Of a stretch of DNA of 7,287 nt, positions 1-7,227 are shown in pieces. Within the stretch, counting starts at the first letter, position 1. Each line of letters opens with the position of its first letter. The notes beneath the pieces are model-generated. The model saw only the letters and a program-made list of their open reading frames with translations, ran no database searches and had not been told where the DNA came from. The stretch lies in assembly GCA_021828425.1 (NCBI GenBank), contig JAKARN010000069.1:1-7287 (forward strand). The letters are read 5' to 3'. The stretch is from Pseudomonadota bacterium. Lineage in GTDB: Bacteria; Pseudomonadota; Gammaproteobacteria; JAKAQQ01. A program made the translations under genes and the position numbers.

Positions 1-2031
1 GTAGGACCCGCTCGTGGTCAACACGAACTGGACCGGAAAACCGGTAGGCGAGCCGGGCAGCGTGGGTTTTTGGAAGGCCGCGGCCTGGACACCGGTCAGT
101 CGGTTGAGTTTCGCCTGCAAGGGAGCCAAGAGCTGCATCTGTGTTTTTGAGCGGTTCCTCCAGCTGACCAGCTTCATTCCGCTGATGCTGGAGTTGTTGC
201 CAGCACCTCCGGTCAAGGAAACACCGTTGATCTGGAAAACCTGCCGGGTCTCGGGGAAAGTCTGGAAAACGGAACGGATCTGGGTAGCGTAGTGATTGAG
301 GTACTTCAGGGTTGCGGTCGGCGGTGCAGTCGCCGAGACCAAAAGCAGTCCCTGGTCCTCCGTCGGAGCCAGCTCGGAAGGAATATTCAGGAAAAAGACG
401 GGAATCGCGATCAGAATGGCGAGAATCACGATGATCAAGGACACCCGATTCTCGATCACAGCCTCCAGGGACCGGACATACGCCTTCCGGATTCGCTCAA
501 AGCTGACATCCGTCCAGTGGGCGAATCCATGGCTTTTTGCCGGACGCAGGACCTTGGAAGACAGTACCGGTGACAGGGTCAGGGCCACGAGGGCCGAGAC
601 CGCCACCGCAAAAACCAAGGTAAAGGCAAACTGGGAAAACAGGGTGCCTGTGAGTCCTCCGGTCAACCCGATGGGTGCAAACACGGCCGCCAGGGTCGTG
701 GCCATGACGATGATCGGTGCAGCCAGTTCCCGCGCACCATGAATGGCTGCATCCCTTGCCGACTGCCCGGATTCCATGAGTCGATGAATATTTTCCACGA
801 CAATGATGGCATCATCGACCACGAGACCAATGGCCAGAACGACCGCCAGCAGGGTCAGCAGGTTGACCGAATATCCGGCAATCGACATGAAGATACCGGC
901 ACCGATGACCGAAAGCGGAATGGCGACTGCGGGGATGATCAGCGAGCGGAGTGATCCCAAGAACAGGAAGATCACCATCACGACGATGGCCAGGGTGATG
1001 GCAATCGTGACCATGACCTCGTGGATCGATTCGACAATGAAATGGCTGCCGTCGTAGGGAATGGCCACGTGAATACCGGGTGGCAGATTCCGCTGCATGC
1101 GGGCAAAAGCCAGGTGAACGCCATGCGCGACGGTCAGGCTGTTGGCACCGGGCGATGGAAAGACCCCGATGAAAACGGCCGGGGTTCCGTTGTAATAAAC
1201 CGCCTGGTTGTAGTTCTGGGCACCGAGGGCCACCCGCGCCACATCGGACAGGTGGATCAGCGTGTTCCCGACCCGTGCGACGACCAGCCGCTTGAAGGCA
1301 TTCACGTTATTGAGCGAGGTCTCCGCACTGATGGTCTGCGCGACACCGCCGGATTTGGTTCGTCCAACCGTACTGATGAAATTGTTCGCCGCGAGAGCTG
1401 CCGAGACCATGGACGGCGAAATGCCGAGCGCCGCCATGCGGTTCGGGTTGAGCCATGCCCGCAAGACAAAACTGTTTCCGCTGGGCCCGGTCCCGGCCGG
1501 AACGATTTGGGCCTCACCCACCCCCGGCATCCCCTGGATCATGGGTTGGGCCACACGCAGGACGTAGTCATTGACCTGCTGCTGGTTCAGGGTCCGGCTG
1601 TAGAAGGAAAGGTAAATCAAGGCCGTCTGGTCACCCACCGTCTCGTTGATGACGGGCGCGAGGGTACCTGGGGGGAGCTGGTTCTGCACCTGCTGGACCT
1701 TGGACAGGATCTGGGCCACCGCCGCGTTGGGGTTATAGTTGAGCTTCATGTAGACCGTTTCGGTCGACAGACCCTCGGCACTGACCGCCGTCATGTAATC
1801 GATGCCGGGGGCCTGGGCAATGGCCTGTTCCAGTCGCGCCGTCACGAAACCCTGGACCGTCCGGGGATCAGCCCCGGGATAAGCCGTGGTCACGGTGATG
1901 AGGGTACTCGTCACGGGCGGGTACTCCTCCACCGTCATGGAGGTCCATGCCCGCAATCCAAGGATCAGGACGATCAGGTTGAGAGCTGTCGCGAGAACCG
2001 GGCGACGAATAAACAGATCGGTAAATCGCAC
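1..2031 (-). CDS. RND efflux permease, HAE1/AcrB type (partial, C-terminal part beyond left edge)
   Basis: This is the inner-membrane, proton-driven pump subunit of a tripartite drug or solute exporter. Translation from a GTG at 2031 gives 677 residues still open at base 1; family members are about 1,020-1,050 residues, so roughly a third is missing. The N-terminus (MRFTDLFIRRPVLA) is the usual RND start, with TM1 at about 10-28. TM2-TM6 lie at about 338-490, and the next membrane segment is at about 528-548. TM4 carries the proton-relay pair Asp406-Asp407 within GLVVDDAIIVVEN, matching Asp407/Asp408 of AcrB; the relay lysine lies in the missing half. The PxEDQG-like motif (PTEDQG, 556-561) is present. 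The GTG start is supported by GGAGAG at 2041-2036, four bases upstream. It begins 12 nt after the adaptor gene and is the fourth operon gene. Drug-type (HAE1) rather than heavy-metal (HME) is inferred from motif style, somewhat like MexI; the substrate is unknown. Confidence 0.96.
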   Translation of the reverse strand, partial: MRFTDLFIRRPVLATALNLIVLILGLRAWTSMTVEEYPPVTSTLITVTTAYPGADPRTVQGFVTARLEQAIAQAPGIDYMTAVSAEGLSTETVYMKLNYNPNAAVAQILSKVQQVQNQLPPGTLAPVINETVGDQTALIYLSFYSRTLNQQQVNDYVLRVAQPMIQGMPGVGEAQIVPAGTGPSGNSFVLRAWLNPNRMAALGISPSMVSAALAANNFISTVGRTKSGGVAQTISAETSLNNVNAFKRLVVARVGNTLIHLSDVARVALGAQNYNQAVYYNGTPAVFIGVFPSPGANSLTVAHGVHLAFARMQRNLPPGIHVAIPYDGSHFIVESIHEVMVTIAITLAIVVMVIFLFLGSLRSLIIPAVAIPLSVIGAGIFMSIAGYSVNLLTLLAVVLAIGLVVDDAIIVVENIHRLMESGQSARDAAIHGARELAAPIIVMATTLAAVFAPIGLTGGLTGTLFSQFAFTLVFAVAVSALVALTLSPVLSSKVLRPAKSHGFAHWTDVSFERIRKAYVRSLEAVIENRVSLIIVILAILIAIPVFFLNIPSELAPTEDQGLLLVSATAPPTATLKYLNHYATQIRSVFQTFPETRQVFQINGVSLTGGAGNNSSISGMKLVSWRNRSKTQMQLLAPLQAKLNRLTGVQAAAFQKPTLPGSPTGFPVQFVLTTSGSY

Positions 2032-2043
2032 AGTGCTCTCCGG

Positions 2044-3150
2044 TCAGTGCGCCGCCGCCGGATGGAGGACGACCGGCATGCCGCTTCTCAGCTTGACTTG
2101 ACCCGCCACGACAACCTGCTCGCCCAGCTTGAGGCCGCTCATGATCGGTGTCCAGGTTCCTCGGGTCACCCCGACCCGGACCGAAGTTGCAATGGCGACC
2201 GGCAATTCATGACCCCCCGGCATTTTGTGCGTGTGGATGACGTAGACATAGTCCCCGAAGGTACTGTATGTGATGGCCTCGCGTGGAACCACGAGCAACA
2301 TCCGGGATTTCCCCAGGCGGATCGTGACTTCCCCAAACATGCCGGGGCGCAACCAATCGTGGGCGTTCGGCAGATTGGCATCCACCGTGACATTGCGGGT
2401 GGCGGGGTTGACCCGGGAACTCAAGGCGATGACCCGGGCCTGGAAAATCCGATCGGGATACGCATCCACGCTCAGCCGGACGGTTTGGCCCGGATGCAGC
2501 AGCGGCATCCGGTTTTGGGGAACCGTAAACTGAACCCGCAGCGGATTCCAGGCGTTGAGCGCCGCGATCGATGTCCCGGGCGTCAGATACTGGCCCACGC
2601 TGACATCGCGGACACCGATCCAGCCAGAGAACGGGGCCCGGAACGCCAGCTTTCGCAAGGTGGCCTCGTCATTGGCCACGGCTGCCCGAGCACTATTCCG
2701 GTTGGCAATCGCGGTATCCAGAACCGAATGGCTGGCTGCCTTGGCGGCATACAGTCGCCGATCCCGTCGATAATTCACTTCCGCCAGCTCGAGGGCCGCC
2801 CGGTCACTGGCCAGTTGCGCCCGCTGGTTCGAATTGTCGATTTCGAGCAGCAACTGGCCCCGGTGCACATATTCTCCCGAATGAAAATCAATCGCCGTAA
2901 TCTCCCCGGCAAGCTGAGGGGTGAGTTCAACCCCGGAAACTGCGCTGATATTGGCGACGGCATGAAATTCCGCCTGCCAGGGCATCGAGCGAACCGGGGA
3001 TACAGAAACACTGACCCGCATGGGGCCACGCCGGGCCATGGCCTGGAATTGCTCATAGCCAAGCCAGAACTTGATCCCGAAAAGCAGAACCAAAACAACC
3101 AGGACCGCGATCCCGGTGCGCACGAGAATCCCTTTTCTTGACTTGATCAT
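2044..3150 (-). CDS. Periplasmic adaptor (membrane fusion protein) of the RND pump, HlyD/AcrA family
   Basis: This 368-residue protein should bridge the inner-membrane permease and the outer-membrane channel. A single hydrophobic segment at about 9-30 anchors it. There is no lipobox cysteine, so it is a membrane-anchored rather than lipidated adaptor. The first lipoyl half is at about 74-105 (GEITAIDFHSGEYVHRGQ), followed by a short alpha-helical hairpin at about 106-163. The second lipoyl half is at about 167-198 and contains the family hallmark FRAPFSGWIGVRDVSVGQ. A beta-barrel domain follows at about 205-280 and a membrane-proximal domain at about 285-360. Its ATG overlaps the stop codon of the outer-membrane-factor gene (ATGA), with AAGAGA at 3162-3157 as a weak ribosome site, so translational coupling is likely. 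It ends 12 nt before the permease start. The family call is firm; the specificity of the pump cannot be read from it. Confidence 0.96.
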   Translation of the reverse strand: MIKSRKGILVRTGIAVLVVLVLLFGIKFWLGYEQFQAMARRGPMRVSVSVSPVRSMPWQAEFHAVANISAVSGVELTPQLAGEITAIDFHSGEYVHRGQLLLEIDNSNQRAQLASDRAALELAEVNYRRDRRLYAAKAASHSVLDTAIANRNSARAAVANDEATLRKLAFRAPFSGWIGVRDVSVGQYLTPGTSIAALNAWNPLRVQFTVPQNRMPLLHPGQTVRLSVDAYPDRIFQARVIALSSRVNPATRNVTVDANLPNAHDWLRPGMFGEVTIRLGKSRMLLVVPREAITYSTFGDYVYVIHTHKMPGGHELPVAIATSVRVGVTRGTWTPIMSGLKLGEQVVVAGQVKLRSGMPVVLHPAAAH

Positions 3151-4655
3151 GGCGTATCTCTTGGAACGGGTTGGTGGACGGAAGAAGTAGTGTGATGCCG
3201 GCCCGCAGGGAAACGACCGCCGCCCAAGGCGACGTATAACGCAACTGTATCGGTATAACGCTGGAGATGGGCACGGATTTCAGCAATCCGCGCCTGCTCG
3301 AGCTGGGTTTCCGTGGTCAGGACACTGAGGTAATCCACCGCACCCGCAACATATTCCACGTGAACCAGCGCAAATGCCCGCCGGGCCGCCTTGAGGGCAC
3401 GGCGATCGGCCCCATATGTGGTGGAATCCTGCTCGAGTGCACGCAAGACATTCGCCACCTGCCCAAAGGCATCAAGGACGGTTGATTGATAGTTGGCAAA
3501 AATGGAACGGTAGGAGGCCTCAGCTTCCTCCTTCTCGGCGACCAGGGTCCCACCGTCAAAGATGGGGAGCGTGAGATCAGCGGCAATGTTCCAGATCCGG
3601 CTGGCCGACAGGAAAAGGTCGGCCCAGTGATTACTCTCCACACCGGCACTTCCGGTCAGCTCGATGAGTGGATACATCCGGGCCACTGCTTGACCCACTT
3701 GTGCGTTGGCCGCCACCATCTGGGCCTCTGCGGCACGGATGTCAGGACGAGTCAGGATCAACCGGGACGGCAGCACAAGGGGCAGGTGTCGGGGAAGGTG
3801 GATTCCACGGAACCCGCTTTCCGGAAGGTGCGTGAGCTGGGCGGGGAAACGGCCGAGATAAATGGCCAGGAGATGGGACTCGTCGGCCAGGTCCGTTTCC
3901 AGTGGCGGAAGCGCCGCCTCAGCGGTCGCCAAGGTGCTTTTTTGGTTCTCGACATCCAGTAGGGAATCGGCACCCAGCCGATAGCTTTTTTCGACCAGGG
4001 ATAAAAGTTGGCGCTGATCCGAGATACTCCTCTCCTGCGCTTGGATTTCCTGGTTCACGGCAACCCAGTTGAAAACGGTGTCGAGGACGTCTCCTTCGAG
4101 TGTGAGCCGGGCCGCATCCAGTTCATCCTGCGCGACGTCTTCCTGGGCCCGGGCCTGGTTGGTCAGGAGACGGTTGAGTCCGAAGATATCCGGGTAATAA
4201 CTCACGGATACTCCGCCGTTGTACAGGTTGAACAGCGGAGGGCTGAAAACCCCACCGGATGTGGCACCCGAGCCGCGGTTCCGTTCTCCGCTGAGCCCCA
4301 GCGAAACCTGGGGAAAGAAAATTCCCTGATCAGCCCGCAGGGCATAATGCGCTTCCATCAGGATGGCCGTGGCGGAATGCAGTCCGGGGTTGTGGACCAA
4401 GGCCTCCCGGACCCAGGCGTTCAACTGGGCGTTTTTGAACTGCCGCCACCAGCGGGATCCAACCATTTTCCCTCGGACAAAGGTCTGAGGGGTCACTCCG
4501 GGGTAGCGACGGCTTCCGGAGAGTCTCTTCGATGCGGTATACCGGTTCACGGGAGGCGGAGACGGTCGGTGGAATCGAGGCCCGATTGTGCAGCCCGACA
4601 GGAACAAGAGTCCGCCGACTCCCAGAATTCGTCCGCAGGTGCGGGCGCGCCTCAT
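3147..4655 (-). CDS. Outer-membrane channel lipoprotein of the RND pump, NodT/OprM family
   Basis: This 502-residue protein is the TolC-like exit duct of the pump. The N-terminus is a lipoprotein signal: basic MRRAR, a hydrophobic core, then lipobox LSGC with the modified Cys22. It is followed by IGPRFHRP, the usual C-x-x-GP-x-[YF]-x-x-P start of mature NodT-type factors. Two outer-membrane-efflux repeats follow: the first holds WWRQF (69-73) and the long helices at about 165-270, and the second opens with the family motif RPDIRAAEAQM (303-313). PIFDGG (364-369) sits near the second beta-strand pair. The ATG at 4655 has a strong AAGGGGG site at 4670-4664, lying within the end of tetR; the gap from the tetR stop is 4 nt. 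The last 20 or so residues (histidine/proline rich) extend beyond the conserved core. Length and motifs look intact. Confidence 0.96.
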   Translation of the reverse strand: MRRARTCGRILGVGGLLFLSGCTIGPRFHRPSPPPVNRYTASKRLSGSRRYPGVTPQTFVRGKMVGSRWWRQFKNAQLNAWVREALVHNPGLHSATAILMEAHYALRADQGIFFPQVSLGLSGERNRGSGATSGGVFSPPLFNLYNGGVSVSYYPDIFGLNRLLTNQARAQEDVAQDELDAARLTLEGDVLDTVFNWVAVNQEIQAQERSISDQRQLLSLVEKSYRLGADSLLDVENQKSTLATAEAALPPLETDLADESHLLAIYLGRFPAQLTHLPESGFRGIHLPRHLPLVLPSRLILTRPDIRAAEAQMVAANAQVGQAVARMYPLIELTGSAGVESNHWADLFLSASRIWNIAADLTLPIFDGGTLVAEKEEAEASYRSIFANYQSTVLDAFGQVANVLRALEQDSTTYGADRRALKAARRAFALVHVEYVAGAVDYLSVLTTETQLEQARIAEIRAHLQRYTDTVALYVALGGGRFPAGRHHTTSSVHQPVPRDTP

Positions 4656-4659
4656 CCGG

Positions 4660-5319
4660 TCAGCCCCCTTTTCTGGAACCGGAATCCGTATCCGGACGCG
4701 TGGCCCGCATCAAAAGCTTCACCGCATGGACGATATACCGCTCGCGTTCGTCCGGGCCCATTTCGGGCTTGATGCCGAGTTCCGCTTTCATGAGACAAGA
4801 GGCGAGCATGCCCACGAACTGATCGGCCAACAGTGAGGGATCCTCTACGAGGAGCAAACCATTCCGGTCCTGCTTAGCCAGATACTCCGCGAGAAGTCCA
4901 CGAAAAAAAGCCGGTCCGGAACGGTAATAGATCCGGCCCAACTCCGGGAACTGGGCAATTTCGGCCAGCAAGACTCGTCGCAGCGCCAGTTTCTCCGGCT
5001 GCAGAGCCATCTCCAGAAATCGCCTTCCCATGCTCCGCAGGACCTGCTCAGGATCTTCGGAGCCGGCACCGACTCGCAGTACATCGAGTAGTTCCTGGCA
5101 ACCGGATCTCACCATGGCTGCAAAGAGTTCTTCCTTTGAACCGAAGTGGTTGTAAACCGTTTGTTTCGAGACACCCGCAGCGATTGCAATGGCATCCATG
5201 GTGGCGTTACCGAAGCCCTGCTCAAGAAAGACGTGCCGCGCAGCCCCCAAGATCAGGGCCTCGCGTTCATGCGGGGTGGACCTCTTGCTGCACTCCGTAT
5301 TGACTGAAGGACAAATCAT
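4660..5319 (-). CDS. TetR/AcrR-family transcriptional repressor, first gene of the efflux operon
   Basis: This is a 219-residue dimeric DNA-binding regulator, presumably a ligand-released repressor of the operon it heads. The N-terminal TetR domain starts at about 18 (REALILGAARHVFLEQGF). The helix-turn-helix is at about 40-59 (TMDAIAIAAGVSKQTVYNHF), ending in the typical KEELF. The C-terminal ligand/dimer domain, about 75-205, is AcrR-like with a hydrophobic core (ALRRVLLAEIAQFPELGRIYY). I chose the ATG at 5319; a GTG two codons upstream (5325) is also open. Neither has a strong Shine-Dalgarno site, the best being GAG in TTTGAG just upstream of the ATG. A perfect palindrome 30 nt upstream is its likely operator. 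It is codirectional with the pump genes and ends 4 nt before the outer-membrane-factor gene, so autoregulation would control the whole operon. Several cysteines (Cys3, Cys10, and one just after the HTH region) are noticeable, but redox sensing is only speculation. Confidence 0.95.
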   Translation of the reverse strand: MICPSVNTECSKRSTPHEREALILGAARHVFLEQGFGNATMDAIAIAAGVSKQTVYNHFGSKEELFAAMVRSGCQELLDVLRVGAGSEDPEQVLRSMGRRFLEMALQPEKLALRRVLLAEIAQFPELGRIYYRSGPAFFRGLLAEYLAKQDRNGLLLVEDPSLLADQFVGMLASCLMKAELGIKPEMGPDERERYIVHAVKLLMRATRPDTDSGSRKGG

Positions 5320-5348
5320 GAGCACTCAAACGATTCGATCGCTGGACA

Positions 5349-5367
5349 AGACTAGACGGTCTAGTCT
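5349..5367. promoter_or_regulatory. Perfect 19-bp inverted repeat, probable TetR operator
   Basis: AGACTAGACGGTCTAGTCT consists of two exact 9-bp arms around a single central G. It lies 30-48 nt upstream of the tetR ATG and overlaps the candidate -10 element and start site of the efflux operon. Size, symmetry and TAGAC/GTCTA half-sites are typical of operators bound by TetR-family dimers, and from memory NemR-type boxes are similar. The repeat and its position are seen directly; binding by the adjacent regulator is inferred. Confidence 0.8.
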
Positions 5368-5391
5368 AATCCTGAACTGGACAAAAAACAA
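5363..5391 (-). promoter_or_regulatory. Candidate sigma70-type promoter of the tetR-efflux operon
   Basis: On the minus strand, TTGTTT (5391-5386) and TAGACT (5368-5363) are separated by exactly 17 nt. They match the -35 and -10 consensus at 3/6 and 4/6 positions. The -10 box overlaps the palindromic operator, and the predicted start near 5356 would fall inside it, giving a leader of about 36 nt. The boxes are weak individually; the geometry with the operator is the main support. Confidence 0.45.
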
Positions 5392-5406
5392 CAGGCCAGA
5401 CGGCCC
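5383..5406 (-). terminator. Weak intrinsic-terminator-like hairpin downstream of the MAPEG gene
   Basis: On the minus strand, GGCC (5405-5402), loop GTCT and GGCC (5397-5394) form a short GC stem extendable by one G-U pair. Five bases later comes a run of six T (5388-5383). It lies about 30 nt past the MAPEG stop, where an end of transcription would be expected. The 4-5 bp stem and the gap before the T-run make it a poor example, and the T-run overlaps the candidate -35 box of the next operon. Confidence 0.3.
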
Positions 5407-5434
5407 TTCCCGAAGTTTTACGGAAATCTTCCGA

Positions 5435-5824
5435 CTAAAAGAGGGCCGCGACCAGGAACAGAATTCCGACCACCGAGACCATCCAGATCAAGGTCCGTAA
5501 AATCGGGATCCCCAAGGCATAGGTCGGCACGTAAACCAATCGAGCCCAGAAATAAAGCTCCGCGCCAAGAACCGTCAATGCATTGCTTCTCCCGGTAACA
5601 ATCACGGCAAGCAGGCTGGCCACAAAAAGCGGGAAGGTTTCAAGAAAGTTGCGCAAAGCGCGGTCCAGGCGACCCCAAATCCCCGCCATCGGAGGATAGA
5701 TGGCGTCTCTCGGACCCATTGCCCAGCGCAATCCACGATCAGAAACGGGGCCCAGCGTGGGAATCAAGATTTGTAGCAATCCCAGCAAGACCGACAAACC
5801 CAGCATCAAAACCTCAGTTTTCAT
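5435..5824 (-). CDS. MAPEG-family integral membrane protein
   Basis: This is a 129-residue, four-helix inner-membrane protein, the usual length for bacterial MAPEG proteins (a superfamily that includes microsomal glutathione transferases). Hydrophobic segments are at about 5-24, 63-78, 82-98 and 106-128. The family signature N-x-x-E-x-x-P-x-F appears as RNFLETFPLF (58-67), and the later R-x-VY-x-x-x-Y pattern appears as ARLVYVPTY (94-102). The ATG at 5824 is chosen because GGGGAG sits six bases upstream (5836-5831) and translation then begins directly before TM1. The same frame is open to 5896 but would add a non-hydrophobic 24-residue leader. Bacterial members of this branch mostly lack an assigned reaction; glutathione-dependent detoxification is possible but unproven. 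It shares direction with the efflux operon but is separated from it by 115 nt containing the operator, so it is probably its own transcription unit. Confidence 0.9.
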   Translation of the reverse strand: MKTEVLMLGLSVLLGLLQILIPTLGPVSDRGLRWAMGPRDAIYPPMAGIWGRLDRALRNFLETFPLFVASLLAVIVTGRSNALTVLGAELYFWARLVYVPTYALGIPILRTLIWMVSVVGILFLVAALF

Positions 5825-6087
5825 GGTTTTCTCCCCGATCTCTCGAATCAAAGGTGGAGGTGAGGTGGCCTGAGCAGCACCTGCTGACCCGACCACGTCC
5901 GCCCATCGCGGATCGTCTGGCCCTCATTTTTCGGCGGGTGCTTGGAATCGTAGATAAAGGCTGGCAAAATTACAAGCGTGCCACGGCGTTCGGGCGAGAC
6001 CCGGAAGCCGGATTCCTGACCAGGATTCTAAATTGGCCGACATGGCCGGGGCGGAGGTCTGTCGGCAGCCACGTTGGGGTTGAAATC
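5825..6087. other. Divergent intergenic region between the MAPEG and dehydrogenase genes
   Basis: These 263 nt separate two divergently transcribed genes and should hold both promoters. I see one plus-strand promoter candidate (5942-5970) and no convincing minus-strand promoter for the MAPEG gene. There is no RNA gene, no terminator with a T-run, and no repeat beyond short chance hairpins such as CAGCA/TGCTG near 5877-5888. Confidence 0.6.
5942..5970 (+). promoter_or_regulatory. Candidate sigma70-type promoter for the dehydrogenase gene
   Basis: TTGGAA (5942-5947) and CAAAAT (5965-5970) are spaced by 17 nt, each matching consensus at 4/6 positions, in the locally AT-richer part of the divergent region. 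This would give a leader of about 110 nt. Matches of this quality occur by chance, so it is only a candidate. Confidence 0.3.
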
Positions 6088-7197
6088 ATGAAAAACGTAC
6101 TCGTTTTAGGAGCAGGAAAAATCGGAACGCTACTCGGTGGGCTCTTGGCTCGCACCGGTGACTATCAAGTCCACCTTGCCGACCAGGATGAACAAGCCGT
6201 CCACCGTGTCGCGGCCACTTTCCCGGGATCGGCCATCCATCCGTTGGTTCTGGATGCCTCTGAGGCCAAGCCGCTGGCTGAAACGGCCGCCCGACTCAAG
6301 GTCGACGCCTTGGTTTCGAGCCTTCCCTTTTACTGTAATGTCAATGTCGCCCGAGTGGCCCGTCAGCTCAATTGTCACTATTTCGATCTGACCGAGGATG
6401 TTTCCGTAACCGATGCCGTGACGGAAATCAGTCAGGGAGCAAGCTCGGCCTTCGTGCCGCAGTGTGGGCTGGCCCCGGGTTTCATCAGCATCGTAGCCAA
6501 TGACCTCATGACTCGCTTTGACCGGCTCGAAGAAGCCAAGCTCCGGGTGGGCGCTCTCCCCCAATTTCCATCCAATTCACTGAAATATGCCCTGACCTGG
6601 TCCTCTGATGGACTGATCAACGAATACGGAAACAGTTGCCGCGGAATTCTGGATGGACGGGATAGCGATTTGCTTCCGTTGGAAGGTCTCGAGAGTATCG
6701 AACTTGAGGGGCGGCGCTATGAGGCGTTCAATACCTCAGGCGGACTGGGATCCCTGTCCCAGACTTACCGGGGCAAGATCAATGCGCTGACCTACAAAAC
6801 GATCCGTTACCCAGGACACTGCGAACTGGTCCGGTTTCTCATGAACGATCTCGGACTGAACCGGGACCGGGCGACGCTGAAATCGATTCTCGAAAAAGCC
6901 ATCCCGAGAACCGAGCAGGACGTGGTTCTCATTTACGTCAATGTCACCGGCTACCGTGGACGTGCCTTCTACGAGGAAACCTATGTGAATTCAGTCTATC
7001 CGGATCGCGTGGGCGAACAGCTCTGGTCCGCGATCCAGATCACGACCGCGGCCGGGATTTGCGCTGTCATCGACCTGGTTTTTGCCTCAAACTGCCGTGG
7101 GCTGATCTTGCAGGAACATTTTTCATTGAAAGAGTTCTTGAACAACCGGTTTGGTGCCTACTACCGCCAGGACCGGAAATCCAGCCTGCACGGCTGA
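6088..7197 (+). CDS. Saccharopine dehydrogenase-superfamily NAD(P)-dependent oxidoreductase, lysine 6-dehydrogenase-like
   Basis: This is a 369-residue cytosolic dehydrogenase. A Rossmann fold opens the protein: MKNVLVLGAGKIG carries the G-x-G-x-x-G loop (8-13), and Asp32 at the end of the second strand (HLADQD) suggests a preference for NAD over NADP. Conserved stretches of the family follow: FYCNVNVARVA (81-91), QCGLAPGF (125-132), AFNTSGG (213-219) and YKTIRYPGH (236-244). From memory, the last three closely resemble lysine 6-dehydrogenases, which oxidise the epsilon-amino group of lysine to the semialdehyde (then delta-1-piperideine-6-carboxylate). Length also fits that group (about 370-390). 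Alternatives are a saccharopine dehydrogenase or a carboxynorspermidine synthase-like reductase, so the substrate is uncertain. The ATG at 6088 is chosen for its position at the Rossmann strand and GGGG at 6076-6079; the frame is open further upstream but lacks a start signal and overlaps the MAPEG gene. The next gene starts 30 nt downstream, suggesting an operon. Confidence 0.88.
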   Translation: MKNVLVLGAGKIGTLLGGLLARTGDYQVHLADQDEQAVHRVAATFPGSAIHPLVLDASEAKPLAETAARLKVDALVSSLPFYCNVNVARVARQLNCHYFDLTEDVSVTDAVTEISQGASSAFVPQCGLAPGFISIVANDLMTRFDRLEEAKLRVGALPQFPSNSLKYALTWSSDGLINEYGNSCRGILDGRDSDLLPLEGLESIELEGRRYEAFNTSGGLGSLSQTYRGKINALTYKTIRYPGHCELVRFLMNDLGLNRDRATLKSILEKAIPRTEQDVVLIYVNVTGYRGRAFYEETYVNSVYPDRVGEQLWSAIQITTAAGICAVIDLVFASNCRGLILQEHFSLKEFLNNRFGAYYRQDRKSSLHG

Positions 7198-7227
7198 AAC
7201 CCTTTGCCCTAGCCATAAGGAACCTTT

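Noticed and set aside
2036..2046. The same TGACCGG string at the adaptor/permease junction and the tetR/outer-membrane-factor junction (4656-4662)
   Set aside because: Each begins with a stop codon and is only 7 bases long; in one case it merges with the Shine-Dalgarno site and in the other with the ATG. Chance similarity is the simplest explanation.
1021..3141. Long plus-strand open frame of 706 codons opposite the permease and adaptor genes
   Set aside because: Its translation is low in hydrophobic patches, rich in Arg/His/Gly/Asp and has no recognisable domain. It spans the antisense of two clearly real genes in a GC-rich region where antisense frames stay open by codon bias.
4008..4772. 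Plus-strand open frame of 254 codons opposite the outer-membrane-factor and tetR genes
   Set aside because: It is antisense to two well-supported genes and has no domain and no ribosome site that I could recognise.
5421..5433. Hairpin CGGAA-ATC-TTCCG just past the MAPEG stop as a terminator
   Set aside because: The stem is only 5 bp and no T-run follows on the minus strand (TAAAACTT); the plus strand is followed by an A-rich stretch instead.
5825..5896. 24-codon upstream extension of the MAPEG gene
   Set aside because: The ATG at 5824 has a strong GGGGAG site at good spacing and begins right before the first membrane helix; the extension covers that ribosome site itself.
5719..6087. In-frame upstream extension of the dehydrogenase (123 extra codons)
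   Set aside because: It would overlap the MAPEG gene in antisense and precede the Rossmann motif, which normally sits at the N-terminus of this family. The extension has no domain-like sequence. The ATG at 6088 directly starts the first strand.
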